The notes under the pieces: generated by a model
What the model was told of the DNA's origin: nothing
What the model saw: the letters and a program-made list of their open reading frames with translations, nothing else
Database searches by the model: none
Assembly (NCBI GenBank): GCA_018713515.1
Contig: DVOO01000022.1
Location: 38,971-102,970 of the forward strand
DNA length: 64,000 nucleotides
Source: Candidatus Scatomonas pullistercoris
GTDB lineage: Bacteria > Bacillota > Clostridia > Lachnospirales > Lachnospiraceae
Reading direction: 5' to 3'
Program-made: the position numbers and the translations under genes
Shown here: piece by piece, positions 49,176 through 58,448 of the stretch
How the letters are laid out: each line of letters opens with the position of its first letter
Numbering within the stretch: the first letter of the stretch is position 1

Positions 49176-50402
49176 ATGAAGATTTCATTTTCTCCGCCGG
49201 ACATGACGGAGTTGGAAGTACAGGGTGCGGCGGACGCTATCAGATCGGGATGGATTACCACAGGCCCCAAGACAAAAGAATTTGAACGGCGGATTGCTAA
49301 ATTCTGCCATGTAAATAAAGCCGTATGTCTAAACTCTCAAACCGCCTGTGCGGAGATGGCGCTCCGGCTTCTTGGAATTGGAGATCAGAATGATCAGAAC
49401 GGTGGCACTTCTTCTGATGAGGTAATCGTTCCTGCTTATACATATACAGCATCTGCTTCTGTTGTATGCCATGTGGGAGCGAAGCTGGTTCTGATTGATT
49501 CTCAGGCCGACTCTCTGGAGATGGACTACGGTGCGTTAGCAGCTGCAATCAACGAGAACACGAAAGCCATTATTCCGGTTGATCTAGGTGGCGTTCCGTG
49601 TGATTATGACAGGCTGTTTGCAATTCTGGAGGAGAAACAACATCTGTTCAAGTCTTCAAATGAGTTGCAAAAGACTATCGGCAGAGTGGCGATTTGCTCT
49701 GATGCTGCCCATGCGTTCGGCGCATCCTATCATGGCAAGATGATCGGCTCTATAGCAGATTTCTCTAGTTTTTCATACCATGCTGTAAAAAACCTGACGA
49801 CCGCCGAGGGAGGAGCCTTAACCTGGAATATTCCGGAGATTGATGACGACGAATTGTATCATCAGGCGCAACTTTACAGCCTCCACGGACAGTCCAAGGA
49901 TGCTCTTGCAAAGACACAGCTTGGGGCATGGGAATATGACATTGTAGGTCCCTGGTATAAGTGTAATATGACAGATATTATGGCAGCAATCGGTCTGGCG
50001 CAGCTGTCTCGGTATGAAGGAATTCTGAAAAGGCGGAAGGAGATTATAGGGAGATATGATGCTGCGTTTAAGAAGCTCAGGGTGCAGGTGCTTCCGCATT
50101 ACACAGATGAGCATCAGTCTTCCGGACATTTGTATATCACGAGAGTGCCGGGAATAGAACTAGAAGAACGCCAGGAGATTATCGTAAAAATGGCTGAAGC
50201 CGGGATTGCCACAAACGTTCACTATAAGCCGCTTCCTATGATGACAGCGTATAAGAAGCTGGGCTTTGATATTAAGGATTATCCAAATGCTTATAAGCAG
50301 TTTGAGAATGAAATTACATTACCGTTGCATACTTGTCTTACTGATGAGGATGTGGCGTATGTAATAGAGAAATACATTGAAATTTTGAAGGAATATATAT
50401 AA
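49176..50402 (+). CDS. DegT/DnrJ/EryC1-family sugar aminotransferase
   Basis: A 408-residue PLP enzyme. ITTGPKTKEFERRIAKFC is the N-terminal signature, VAICSDAAHAFGASYHGKMI includes the PLP-binding Asp, and SYHAVKNLTTAEGGAL carries the PLP lysine. It aminates a keto-sugar nucleotide, plausibly the 4-keto product of the CapD-like enzyme. AGAAGGGAAGG lies upstream of the ATG. It is followed after 2 bases by the sugar transferase gene, a pairing usual in glycan synthesis loci. Confidence 0.9.
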   Translation: MKISFSPPDMTELEVQGAADAIRSGWITTGPKTKEFERRIAKFCHVNKAVCLNSQTACAEMALRLLGIGDQNDQNGGTSSDEVIVPAYTYTASASVVCHVGAKLVLIDSQADSLEMDYGALAAAINENTKAIIPVDLGGVPCDYDRLFAILEEKQHLFKSSNELQKTIGRVAICSDAAHAFGASYHGKMIGSIADFSSFSYHAVKNLTTAEGGALTWNIPEIDDDELYHQAQLYSLHGQSKDALAKTQLGAWEYDIVGPWYKCNMTDIMAAIGLAQLSRYEGILKRRKEIIGRYDAAFKKLRVQVLPHYTDEHQSSGHLYITRVPGIELEERQEIIVKMAEAGIATNVHYKPLPMMTAYKKLGFDIKDYPNAYKQFENEITLPLHTCLTDEDVAYVIEKYIEILKEYI

Positions 50403-50404
50403 TT

Positions 50405-51148
50405 ATGCTTTTGAAGAAATGGGAACAGCTTCCACCCGAAATGCAGACAGCCGATGTACGCAAATATTACAATATTTTGAAAAAGAAACAGGTTAGCTTG
50501 TTTTTTAAAAGAGTATTCGATGTTGTGGTTTCTTTGATTATGTTGATTATCCTCTCGCCTATATTTTTGATTTTGGCGATTGCGATAAAGATTGACAGTA
50601 AAGGTCCGGTATTTTATAGGCAGGAGAGAGTAACACAATACGGAAAGCGTTTCCGTATACATAAGTTCAGAACAATGGTACAAAACGCTGATAAAGGCTC
50701 GCAGGTTACGGTCAGTAACGACAGTCGCATTACCCGTGTAGGTAAGGCTATCAGGGATTGCCGTTTGGATGAGATAGCACAGCTTATCGATGTGATTCAA
50801 GGAACTGTCACATTCTCAGGTGTCCGTCCCGAAAGCCCGAAGTTTGTAGCAGAATATACCCACGAGATGATGGCGACACTTCTGCTCCCTGCGGGTGTTA
50901 CGAGCCTTGCAAGTATTCTTTATAAGGATGAAGCAAAATTGCTTGACGCCGCCGAGAATACAGACAAGGTATATATAGAGGAAATTCTGCCCGCAAAGAT
51001 GTATTACAACCTTAAAAGCATTGAAAATTTCAGCTTTTGGGGCGACTTAAAAATTATGTTTATGACTATGCTTGCAGTGCTTGGTAAGGAATATAAGGGG
51101 GATTGTGTTCCTGCTGAGAAGAAAGAAAAACAGGAGATTGAGGTATGA
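50405..51148 (+). CDS. Initiating sugar-1-phosphate transferase (bacterial sugar transferase)
   Basis: A 247-residue PglC/WcaJ-like phosphoglycosyl transferase. A membrane segment (about 33-57) is preceded by FFKRVFDVVVSL. The catalytic region contains GPVFYRQERVTQYGKRF, IHKFRTMV, CRLDEIAQLIDVIQG and FSGVRPESPKFV. It would load the first sugar phosphate onto undecaprenyl phosphate. The second half (ATLLLPAGVTSLASILYKDE) is of the longer type found in Firmicutes. It overlaps the following glycosyltransferase by 4 bases. Confidence 0.88.
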   Translation: MLLKKWEQLPPEMQTADVRKYYNILKKKQVSLFFKRVFDVVVSLIMLIILSPIFLILAIAIKIDSKGPVFYRQERVTQYGKRFRIHKFRTMVQNADKGSQVTVSNDSRITRVGKAIRDCRLDEIAQLIDVIQGTVTFSGVRPESPKFVAEYTHEMMATLLLPAGVTSLASILYKDEAKLLDAAENTDKVYIEEILPAKMYYNLKSIENFSFWGDLKIMFMTMLAVLGKEYKGDCVPAEKKEKQEIEV

Positions 51149-51966
51149 CGGAAAAATTTTCGGTTTTAATGTCTTTGTATATCAAAGAGACCCCCCAATA
51201 CTTTCGCGAATCTTTGAACAGCATTTTGAATCAAACGGTTATGCCGAACGAAATCGTTATTGTGAAAGACGGTCCGTTAACAGTTGAATTAGAGTCTGTT
51301 TTATCTGAATATGTCGAAAAAACACCCAACTTATACACGGTTGTCCCACTAAAAACCAATCGTGGTCTTGGGGGGGCCCTCGCAGAAGGTATTCTGCACT
51401 GTAAAAATGAGCTTGTGGCTCGAATGGATACTGATGATATTTGCCGCAGGGATCGCTTTGAGCTTCAACTTAAGGAGTTTGAGAAAGAACCTACGTTGGA
51501 TATATGCGGAAGTCATATTTTGGAGTTTGAGGATAGTATTGATAAGATTGTATGTAGAAGAACAGTTCCTTTGACTGATGCTGATATAAAAGAATATCAA
51601 AAGAGAAGAGACGGATTTAACCATGTGACTGTAATGTTCAAGAAAAATTCTGTTTTGAAAGCAGGAAACTATCAGTCTTGCATGTTGATGGAAGATACAT
51701 ATTTGTGGGTAAATATGTTCTTGAACGGTGCTAAGTGTAAAAACATTGATGATGATTTGGTGTATGTACGTATTGGAAAAGATATGTTTGAGCGGCGCGG
51801 AGGATTTTCTTATTACAAGAAATATAAACAAGGTCGCAAAAAAGTTCGTGAAACGGGATATATTGGATTTTTAGATTATTACTATACATTGGCTGTTCAA
51901 CTAGTGGTTGCTTTGATGCCCAATAAGTTGCGTGGTTGGGTGTTCAAAAGAATGTTGCACAAATGA
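51145..51966 (+). CDS. Glycosyltransferase family 2
   Basis: A 273-residue GT-A enzyme. FSVLMSLYIKETPQYFRESL opens the nucleotide-binding fold, IVIVKDGPL and ARMDTDDICRRDRF provide the acidic metal-binding motif. The likely reaction is transfer of a sugar from a nucleotide sugar to the lipid-linked oligosaccharide on the cytosolic face. It overlaps the preceding gene by 4 bases (ATGA). Base composition is clearly AT-richer than the housekeeping genes. Confidence 0.88.
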   Translation: MTEKFSVLMSLYIKETPQYFRESLNSILNQTVMPNEIVIVKDGPLTVELESVLSEYVEKTPNLYTVVPLKTNRGLGGALAEGILHCKNELVARMDTDDICRRDRFELQLKEFEKEPTLDICGSHILEFEDSIDKIVCRRTVPLTDADIKEYQKRRDGFNHVTVMFKKNSVLKAGNYQSCMLMEDTYLWVNMFLNGAKCKNIDDDLVYVRIGKDMFERRGGFSYYKKYKQGRKKVRETGYIGFLDYYYTLAVQLVVALMPNKLRGWVFKRMLHK

Positions 51967-52000
51967 TGCTATGTTATAAGGTCGGGAAGGAACGGAAAGT

Positions 52001-53092
52001 ATGAAGGCGGGAATCATTACACATTATAATGTACATAATCACGGTGCACAACTGCAGTTGTATGCACTCAGCAAGCAGCTTGGCAGATTGGGATATGATG
52101 CCAAAGCGTTGGCATATAAAAAAAATTACGATTACCTGGAACTTGGAATTGAAAATAAATATAGCATATCTTTCCGTTCTATTCCTTACTACGTTGGGTA
52201 TCTTTTTTCAAAAGGAATTGGAAGAACACTGTATAATTACAACAAGAGAAAGACACTTAATCATTTTCGATGGGCGAATAATCTTGAGGGAGAGTATTAT
52301 TCGAAAGCCTCTGACCTTGATATTATAGTTCTTGGAAGTGATGAAATTTTCAGTATTGAACCGGGACTTAACCCTTGTTTTTGGGGAATGGGTGTTCCAT
52401 GTGATAAAGTAATATCCTATGCGGCAAGCTGCGGCCCTACTGACGAGAAATTTATTCGTGAGCATCACGCCGATGAATTTATAACGGCAGGTATTAACCA
52501 CATAGATGCCGTTTCTGTAAGAGATAGAAATACCTATAATATCGTTAAAGCGAGAACGGATAAAGACGTTACTATAGTTTGTGACCCTGTGCTTCTTTAC
52601 GATTTTGTTGAGGAACGCAGTGCAGCAAAGAGACCAACCACAAAAAAATATTGCATTGTTTATTCATATGATAACAATATGAATGACGATGAAACAGTAA
52701 ATACAATCCGCACCTATGCTAAAAAGTATAACCTTGAGGTATACAGTGTAGGATATTACCATAAGTGGTGTGATAAAAACATCAATCTCACTCCGTTAGA
52801 GCTTTTTCCTTGGTTTGAAAACGCAGAATGTGTTTTTACAGATACTTTTCACGGCACGGTCATTTCTCTTGTATGCAATGCAGAGTTTGTTACAAAAATT
52901 TCAGGTAATGGGAATAAGTTAGGATTCCTGCTTGAACAGTACGGAGTAATTGAACGTCGCGCAGCTACGTTTGCTGATATCCCCAAAATCACTTCTGAAA
53001 AAATTGCGTATACGATTGTGAATAAACGCATTGAAGAAATCAGAACGCAGTCTCTTGAGTTTCTTAAATCAGCTGTTGGAGGTTCAATATGA
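52001..53092 (+). CDS. Polysaccharide pyruvyl transferase family protein
   Basis: A 363-residue protein. The start MKAGIITHYNVHNHGAQLQL, the motif LDIIVLGSDEIFS and the late ENAECVFTDTFHGTVISLV are the family signature. Known members add pyruvate ketals from PEP to sugars, such as CsaB in Bacillus. The gene overlaps the F420-hydrogenase-beta-like gene by 4 bases, a combination that recurs in glycan loci. Confidence 0.85.
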   Translation: MKAGIITHYNVHNHGAQLQLYALSKQLGRLGYDAKALAYKKNYDYLELGIENKYSISFRSIPYYVGYLFSKGIGRTLYNYNKRKTLNHFRWANNLEGEYYSKASDLDIIVLGSDEIFSIEPGLNPCFWGMGVPCDKVISYAASCGPTDEKFIREHHADEFITAGINHIDAVSVRDRNTYNIVKARTDKDVTIVCDPVLLYDFVEERSAAKRPTTKKYCIVYSYDNNMNDDETVNTIRTYAKKYNLEVYSVGYYHKWCDKNINLTPLELFPWFENAECVFTDTFHGTVISLVCNAEFVTKISGNGNKLGFLLEQYGVIERRAATFADIPKITSEKIAYTIVNKRIEEIRTQSLEFLKSAVGGSI

Positions 53093-54267
53093 TTACGTGG
53101 GATAAGAATTGTACTGCCTGTGGCGCTTGTGTGCAAAAATGTCCCAAAGCCTGCATTACAATGCAAGAGGACGAAAACGGTTTTTTGTTTCCGAAAGTGG
53201 ACAAAGAAAAGTGTGTTGGCTGTGGACTGTGTGAAAAAGTATGTCATTTGAATATCAATACATCAAATGATAAAACAAAAATAGTCGTTGCCTGTGTCCA
53301 TCGTTCTGGAGAAGTGTTGAAACAATCTACAAGCGGAGGCGCTTTTTCCGCCATTGCAGAGCGAATTTTTGCATGTGAGGGAGTTGTATATGGCTGTGGA
53401 TACGTTACACCTACACAACCGCAGCATATAAGAATTGAACGCCAAGGTGATATGAAAAAACTTCGTGGTTCTAAATATGTACAAAGTACCATCGAAAATG
53501 CGTACAGGCAAGTGTTTGATGACCTTCGTGCAGATAAATTGGTGTTCTTTACAGGAACACCCTGTCAGGTGGCGGGGTTAAAGGCTTTTTTGGGAAAACC
53601 GTATGATAATTTGATTACGGCGGATATTATCTGCCATGGCGTCCCGTCTGTCGCATATTTCAAAAAATTTGTTGATTGGTATGAAGAAAAACATCAATGC
53701 AAAGTAATAGATTTTGATTTCCGCTCGAAAGAAAATGCCGGTTGGAGTTTGGCAGGCATTTGCAAAGCGGAGAAGCGTGGAAAAAATCATATCAATAAAG
53801 TTTATTATTTTGACGAATACTATTATTTTTATTTTCTTAAAGGTGAAATATACCGCGATTGTTGCTACGAGTGTAAATACACTAATGTAAGCCGTCTGGG
53901 AGATTTTACGCTTGGCGATTTTTGGGGGGCAGAGGGACAAAAGCTCGGTTTTAGCACCGATAATGGTTGCTCGCTTGTGCTGTTGAATACACAGAAAGCG
54001 CAGGAATTATTCAAGAAAATGAATGTTGATAGTACTGAGATAAATTTAGATTATGCAGTGGCAAACAATGCACAGTTGAGAACGCCAAGCAAACATACAG
54101 AACTAAGAGAAGTGCTTCTTAGAGAGTACCGTGAATGTTCCGGTGCCGAAATTCAAAAACGGTTTACAAAGAGGTTTAGAGCTGTACGGATGAAAGCAAG
54201 AATTAAATATGCGATTCCGCAACCAGTAAAAAAATTTTTACTCAGGATTAGATATTTTGTAAAGTGA
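53089..54267 (+). CDS. Ferredoxin-fused coenzyme F420 hydrogenase beta-like protein
   Basis: A 392-residue protein. Two 4Fe-4S clusters are encoded at the N-terminus (CTACGACVQKCPKACI and CVGCGLCEKVC). The FrhB N- and C-terminal domains follow (STSGGAFSAIAERIF, FFTGTPCQVAGLKAFLG, DIICHGVPS, GDFTLGDFWGAE). Relatives act as redox proteins in methanogens, but in polysaccharide loci their reaction is not known to me. It sits directly after the pyruvyl transferase and may act in the same modification. Confidence 0.85.
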   Translation: MITWDKNCTACGACVQKCPKACITMQEDENGFLFPKVDKEKCVGCGLCEKVCHLNINTSNDKTKIVVACVHRSGEVLKQSTSGGAFSAIAERIFACEGVVYGCGYVTPTQPQHIRIERQGDMKKLRGSKYVQSTIENAYRQVFDDLRADKLVFFTGTPCQVAGLKAFLGKPYDNLITADIICHGVPSVAYFKKFVDWYEEKHQCKVIDFDFRSKENAGWSLAGICKAEKRGKNHINKVYYFDEYYYFYFLKGEIYRDCCYECKYTNVSRLGDFTLGDFWGAEGQKLGFSTDNGCSLVLLNTQKAQELFKKMNVDSTEINLDYAVANNAQLRTPSKHTELREVLLREYRECSGAEIQKRFTKRFRAVRMKARIKYAIPQPVKKFLLRIRYFVK

Positions 54268-54285
54268 TTATAAGGAGCAATGCTA

Positions 54286-54823
54286 ATGTTTGGTTGGAAT
54301 TTTTTGAAATTAAAATGTAAAGTAGCTTCAATTTTCGGGGGGGGGGGCTGGCAAAATCAAAGAAAAATATTTCCGAAAAAAGGGGATTAGGCTTGGCGAA
54401 GGGTGTTGCATTTACTCCGACATTTCCACATCGGAAAGCTATCTAATTACGGTTGGAAATAATGTTACAATTTCCAATGATGTTCAATTCCTCACACATG
54501 ATAACAGTATCGACCGTTTAGCGCCGGAAGTAAGCGATGTATTGGGGGAGATAAAAATAGGTGATAACTGTTTTATCGGTGCAAGAGCTATCATTCTTCC
54601 CGGTATCACATTGGGGAATGAGTGCGTTGTTGCGGCAGGTGCGGTAGTAACCAAATCCTACCCGTCGGGTTCTGTTTTAGGCGGAAATCCTGCAAAACTG
54701 ATCGGAAACAGTAAGGAGTTGGTCAAAAAATACAGTAGTATTGCTTATGGATTTTCTGACTCAAAATGGGGGAAGAAATATTTTGCAGAAAATTATCCCG
54801 AGAAAATCCTTCGCAATAGATAA
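54286..54823 (+). pseudogene. Hexapeptide acyltransferase, out of frame at an 11-G tract (possible phase-variable gene)
   Basis: An ATG behind TAAGGAGC starts MFGWNFLKLKCKVASIF, runs into eleven G (54337-54347) and then stops at a TAG 45 bases beyond the tract. In the next frame the protein continues GKIKEKYFRKKGIRLGEGC, then NNVTISNDVQFLTHDNSIDR and ARAIILPGITLGNECVVAAG, GGNPAKLIGNSKELV, a full left-handed beta-helix acetyltransferase. With ten G the two halves join in one frame of about 178 residues. The gene is therefore OFF in this sequence but repairable by loss of one G. A sequencing error in the tract is the main alternative. Confidence 0.85.
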
Positions 54824-54874
54824 ATGGTTTAAGCCACTATGTACATGTTACATTTTTAAAGAAAGGGTAAAAGG

Positions 54875-55858
54875 ATGAACAACAGCCAGATTTCACCAAG
54901 TGTATCTGTTATCATTCCGTGTTATAACTGTGAAAAATGGATAGAAAACTGTCTTAGTGCATTGGAAAATCAAACATACCGCGATTTTGAAGTGATTTGC
55001 GTAGACGATTGTTCTACCGATGATACCTACAAAATAATTGAAATGTATCAAGGTAAGTCTTCGTTACGGCTTTTTCTAATGAAAAATAAGATTAATTTGG
55101 GACCTGCTGTTTCTCGTAACAGTGCTGCTGCTATCGCAAATGGCGAGTGGTTGGCTTTTTGTGATTCGGATGATCAATACGATGAGAACTTTCTTGAGGA
55201 AATGGTGACATCTGCAGAGCAGAACGGTTCAGAGCTTGTTATGTGTGAATATCGCAAGGTATACGAAACAGGGAGAGAATCCGACGAAATTCGTTATTTG
55301 CTTCCTATTGACGATAATTCCTCTTTTGCGGATAAGTTGGTGTATAGCAAATCATCGCTTTGCTTGCTTTTGATCAAGAAAAGCATTTTTTTAGCAAATC
55401 CTATTCCTGATATTCGCAATGGCGAGGATATTGCTTGTATTCCTGTTATTGAGGCGAGAGCGGGAAAAATTTCCGTTGTTAAGAAACCGCTGTATAATTA
55501 TCTGATTCGTTCGGATTCAGCTTCTAACAAGCCATCGGAAAAGGTTTACAAATCGCTTTATGCCGCATACGAGCATATTGAAAAAAACTTTCCCGAAAAA
55601 TATCCGGCGGTATTAGAATATCTCGGAATAAGAACTGTACTGTATGGAGTAACACTCAATGCTTTTAAGGCGGGAGTCAGCGCATCTGTTATAAAGGAGA
55701 TTGTAGCAGATTTCAATACAAAATACCCAAACTGGAAAAATAATAGATATCTTTCCAGTTTTTCAAAGCCGAAACGGATATATTTACAGTTAATAGGGAA
55801 GAAAATGTTTTTTTGTGCAAAAATCCTTGCGTATGTGCATATGAATATTTCAACTTAA
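54875..55858 (+). CDS. Glycosyltransferase family 2
   Basis: A 327-residue GT-A enzyme with a clear family-2 start (SVSVIIPCYNCEKWIENCL, FEVICVDDCSTDDTYKII) and the metal-binding FCDSDDQYDENFLEEMV. An AGAAAGGG site lies upstream. It most likely adds one sugar of the repeat unit. The donor and linkage are not predictable. AT-rich composition matches its neighbours. Confidence 0.9.
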   Translation: MNNSQISPSVSVIIPCYNCEKWIENCLSALENQTYRDFEVICVDDCSTDDTYKIIEMYQGKSSLRLFLMKNKINLGPAVSRNSAAAIANGEWLAFCDSDDQYDENFLEEMVTSAEQNGSELVMCEYRKVYETGRESDEIRYLLPIDDNSSFADKLVYSKSSLCLLLIKKSIFLANPIPDIRNGEDIACIPVIEARAGKISVVKKPLYNYLIRSDSASNKPSEKVYKSLYAAYEHIEKNFPEKYPAVLEYLGIRTVLYGVTLNAFKAGVSASVIKEIVADFNTKYPNWKNNRYLSSFSKPKRIYLQLIGKKMFFCAKILAYVHMNIST

Positions 55859-55876
55859 ATTTCAGAAAGGAAAAGT

Positions 55877-57220
55877 ATGACACAAGACACAATAAGTACA
55901 AAATCGATAAAACTACCGAATTTGATGAGATATCTTTTAATATATCTTTGTATCACGGTGTTTCTCTGCTTTTTCGGCCCAATTCATTTTAATATAAGAA
56001 ACCCTATATTGCTGTTGTTTTATATTTCAGCATATCATTTGGCACTTTGGGTGGGGTATAAGGTTGCGTGTAAAGGTGATATTCGCAAATACCCTGTGTT
56101 AGAGTCGTCTGCTTTTTCACGAAAAGATAAAATCGTTTTGAAGAGAGTAATTATTATCGGGCTTATATTTGATGTTTTGCTTTTAGTACTGGTATGCGGA
56201 ACGGTTAATCCTGCCGGTATATTCGAGAAGGTAATGGAGGGAATTATGTCTCCGTCAACTCGGTATGACAATGCCTTTATAGAAGGCAACGCCAGAGGAA
56301 GCAGCATTGCCTCACTTATGGTAACGTTTGGTATGCCGATAACGATTATGGCACTGATTCTTTCGATATATTTTTATTCGGATTTGAAACGAGGATATAA
56401 GTTTTGTACGATAATTTTGTATTTTATTCATTTGTGTTATTGTTTAACGCAAGGTGCTAATGAAGGTGTTTTTGATATTGCAATTTATATTGGTGTAGCT
56501 TTGTATTTGAGATTACAGCATCAAAATGTTAATAGGCAAAGATTGCATATGAAGAAGAAAAAGAAAATAATGCTTATCATTGCCGTTGGAATTTTAATGT
56601 ATATAGCATTTAGCTTTTTCACCGAAAATATAATCGGCAGAACCCAAGCAAATTTTGCTTTTGGCACTCTCGGTGAAAATTATTATGATAAAAGTGCAGC
56701 GATAAATAAGTACATTCCCGAAGGATTATATATAACTTTTGTATATTTGACAGCATATTTGTGTGAGGGATATTACGGAATGTCTCTTGCAACCACTCTT
56801 GAGTGGGTACCAAACTGGGGGATGGGATTTTCCCCGTTTATTCGTAATAATTTAAGCGGCATTTTAGGGGTGGACTTGTTTGCAAACAGTTATCAAGTCC
56901 GGATTGATGAGGTTTATGATTGGGGAGCGTTGAGAAATTTCCATACGGCATATACCTTTTGGGCTAATGACGTAGGCTATATTGGCGTAATATTTATTAT
57001 GTTTATTTTAGGGTATGTATTTGGAAAATGCTATCGAGCGAGTATATTGAGACAGTCGAAGTCAGCCATTATTATGATGCCGCTTCTTGTCACAATGATT
57101 TTTTATCTTCCTGCAAACAATAAGGTGTTTGTTCAGCCGGCATCGATGCTGTTAATGGTTTATTTGGTGGGTTACGAGTTTTTGAAATATTCCTCAAAAA
57201 GAAAGAATAGGGGGATTTGA
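55877..57220 (+). CDS. Oligosaccharide repeat-unit polymerase (Wzy-type)
   Basis: A 447-residue protein with ten or more hydrophobic helices spread over its length and a larger extracytosolic loop around residues 250-350 containing YEGMS-like and WVPNWGMGFSPFIRNN text. This topology and its position between glycosyltransferases and Wzx mark it as the polymerase that joins lipid-linked repeat units outside the membrane. Sequence identity within such polymerases is low, so the call rests on topology and context. AGAAAGGAAAAGT precedes the ATG. Confidence 0.75.
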   Translation: MTQDTISTKSIKLPNLMRYLLIYLCITVFLCFFGPIHFNIRNPILLLFYISAYHLALWVGYKVACKGDIRKYPVLESSAFSRKDKIVLKRVIIIGLIFDVLLLVLVCGTVNPAGIFEKVMEGIMSPSTRYDNAFIEGNARGSSIASLMVTFGMPITIMALILSIYFYSDLKRGYKFCTIILYFIHLCYCLTQGANEGVFDIAIYIGVALYLRLQHQNVNRQRLHMKKKKKIMLIIAVGILMYIAFSFFTENIIGRTQANFAFGTLGENYYDKSAAINKYIPEGLYITFVYLTAYLCEGYYGMSLATTLEWVPNWGMGFSPFIRNNLSGILGVDLFANSYQVRIDEVYDWGALRNFHTAYTFWANDVGYIGVIFIMFILGYVFGKCYRASILRQSKSAIIMMPLLVTMIFYLPANNKVFVQPASMLLMVYLVGYEFLKYSSKRKNRGI

Positions 57221-57224
57221 GAAA

Positions 57225-58448
57225 ATGGAGATTCTTTTGGTTTCCGGGTTATGCAGTACGAACAAATATAAATGGATTACAGAAGTGAGAACAGCACCAA
57301 GTCTTGATCCGGCACAACGCATGTTCTTAGCTATTGTCGAAGGACTGCGTAAGAACGGCTGTAATGTTACTTGTATATCTGCGCTGCCGATGGGGACAAG
57401 CAATACTAATGCGGAAAACAGGTATTTCCCAAGAAGCGAAGAATGTGAAAACGGAGTGAAATTTATTTACCCTGCTTTCTATATCGGGAAATTTAGACGT
57501 CTTAGCGATTTACATAAAAACACAATCGTTGAAGTCAAACGATGGCTTGAAGAAACAAAAGGGAAAAAAAGATTTATTCTTTGCGACTCTCTTTTGGCAG
57601 CCTGTACACAGGGAACACGTAGACTTGCACAGAAAAAAGGTGTCAAGGTTTTCGCTTATGTTACCGATTATCCCTCGCTTGCAACAAGCATTAAGAAGAA
57701 AAATATAAGTTTATTTAGGAAAATGCTACAAGGTTTATATGATAAATTTGCTGACCACGACCTTACTAAATATGACGGGTATATTTTGGTGGCTGAGGCC
57801 CTAAAAGATTTAATAGGGATTAAAAACAAACCCTATCTTGTCATTGAGGATGTTATAGCTGTTCCTAATGAAGAAATTAAAATTGAAAATGAGAAATCTG
57901 CTTCATTTACAATAGTATATGGCGGAGCACTTTGTGAACGCTTTGGTGTAAATAAACTTGCGGATGCGGTGCATAAAATTTCTAATGATAACGTTGCCTT
58001 ACACTTTTATGGAAGTGGAGAAAGCGTTGCTTATATTGATGATTTGAATAAAAAAGACGCAAGAATTTGTTACTGTGGACAAGTTTCATTTGATGAACTG
58101 CAAAAGATTCAACGAAACGCAAGTCTTTTGGTGAATCCCCGTCCGAGTAATGAATCATTTGCGGCATATTCATTTCCCTCAAAAACTCTTTCTTATATGC
58201 TTTCCGGAACTCCGGTGCTTACCACACGTATTCCGGGTATTCCTGACAGTTATCAACCGTATCTGCTTTGGTTTGACGATGAAGATACCCACTCTATGGC
58301 AAAGAAAATAGAAGAAATTGCTTCCACTCCAAATGAGGATCTTAGAGAGCTTGGTAAAAAAGCATTTGCTTATGCAAAAACAGAGAAGAACGAACGTGCA
58401 CAGACATTAAAGCTGATTTCATTTGCGGAGCGTGAAATTTATGGGTAA
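57225..58448 (+). CDS. Glycosyltransferase family 4-like
   Basis: A 407-residue GT-B protein. The C-terminal nucleotide-binding half is evident: FTIVYGGALCERFGVNKLAD, ALHFYGSGESVAYI, ICYCGQVSFDELQKI and NPRPSNESFAAYSFPSKTL with the acidic EX7E-like region. The N-terminal acceptor half is less conserved. It starts 4 bases after the polymerase and overlaps the flippase start region by 8 bases. Confidence 0.85.
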   Translation: MEILLVSGLCSTNKYKWITEVRTAPSLDPAQRMFLAIVEGLRKNGCNVTCISALPMGTSNTNAENRYFPRSEECENGVKFIYPAFYIGKFRRLSDLHKNTIVEVKRWLEETKGKKRFILCDSLLAACTQGTRRLAQKKGVKVFAYVTDYPSLATSIKKKNISLFRKMLQGLYDKFADHDLTKYDGYILVAEALKDLIGIKNKPYLVIEDVIAVPNEEIKIENEKSASFTIVYGGALCERFGVNKLADAVHKISNDNVALHFYGSGESVAYIDDLNKKDARICYCGQVSFDELQKIQRNASLLVNPRPSNESFAAYSFPSKTLSYMLSGTPVLTTRIPGIPDSYQPYLLWFDDEDTHSMAKKIEEIASTPNEDLRELGKKAFAYAKTEKNERAQTLKLISFAEREIYG

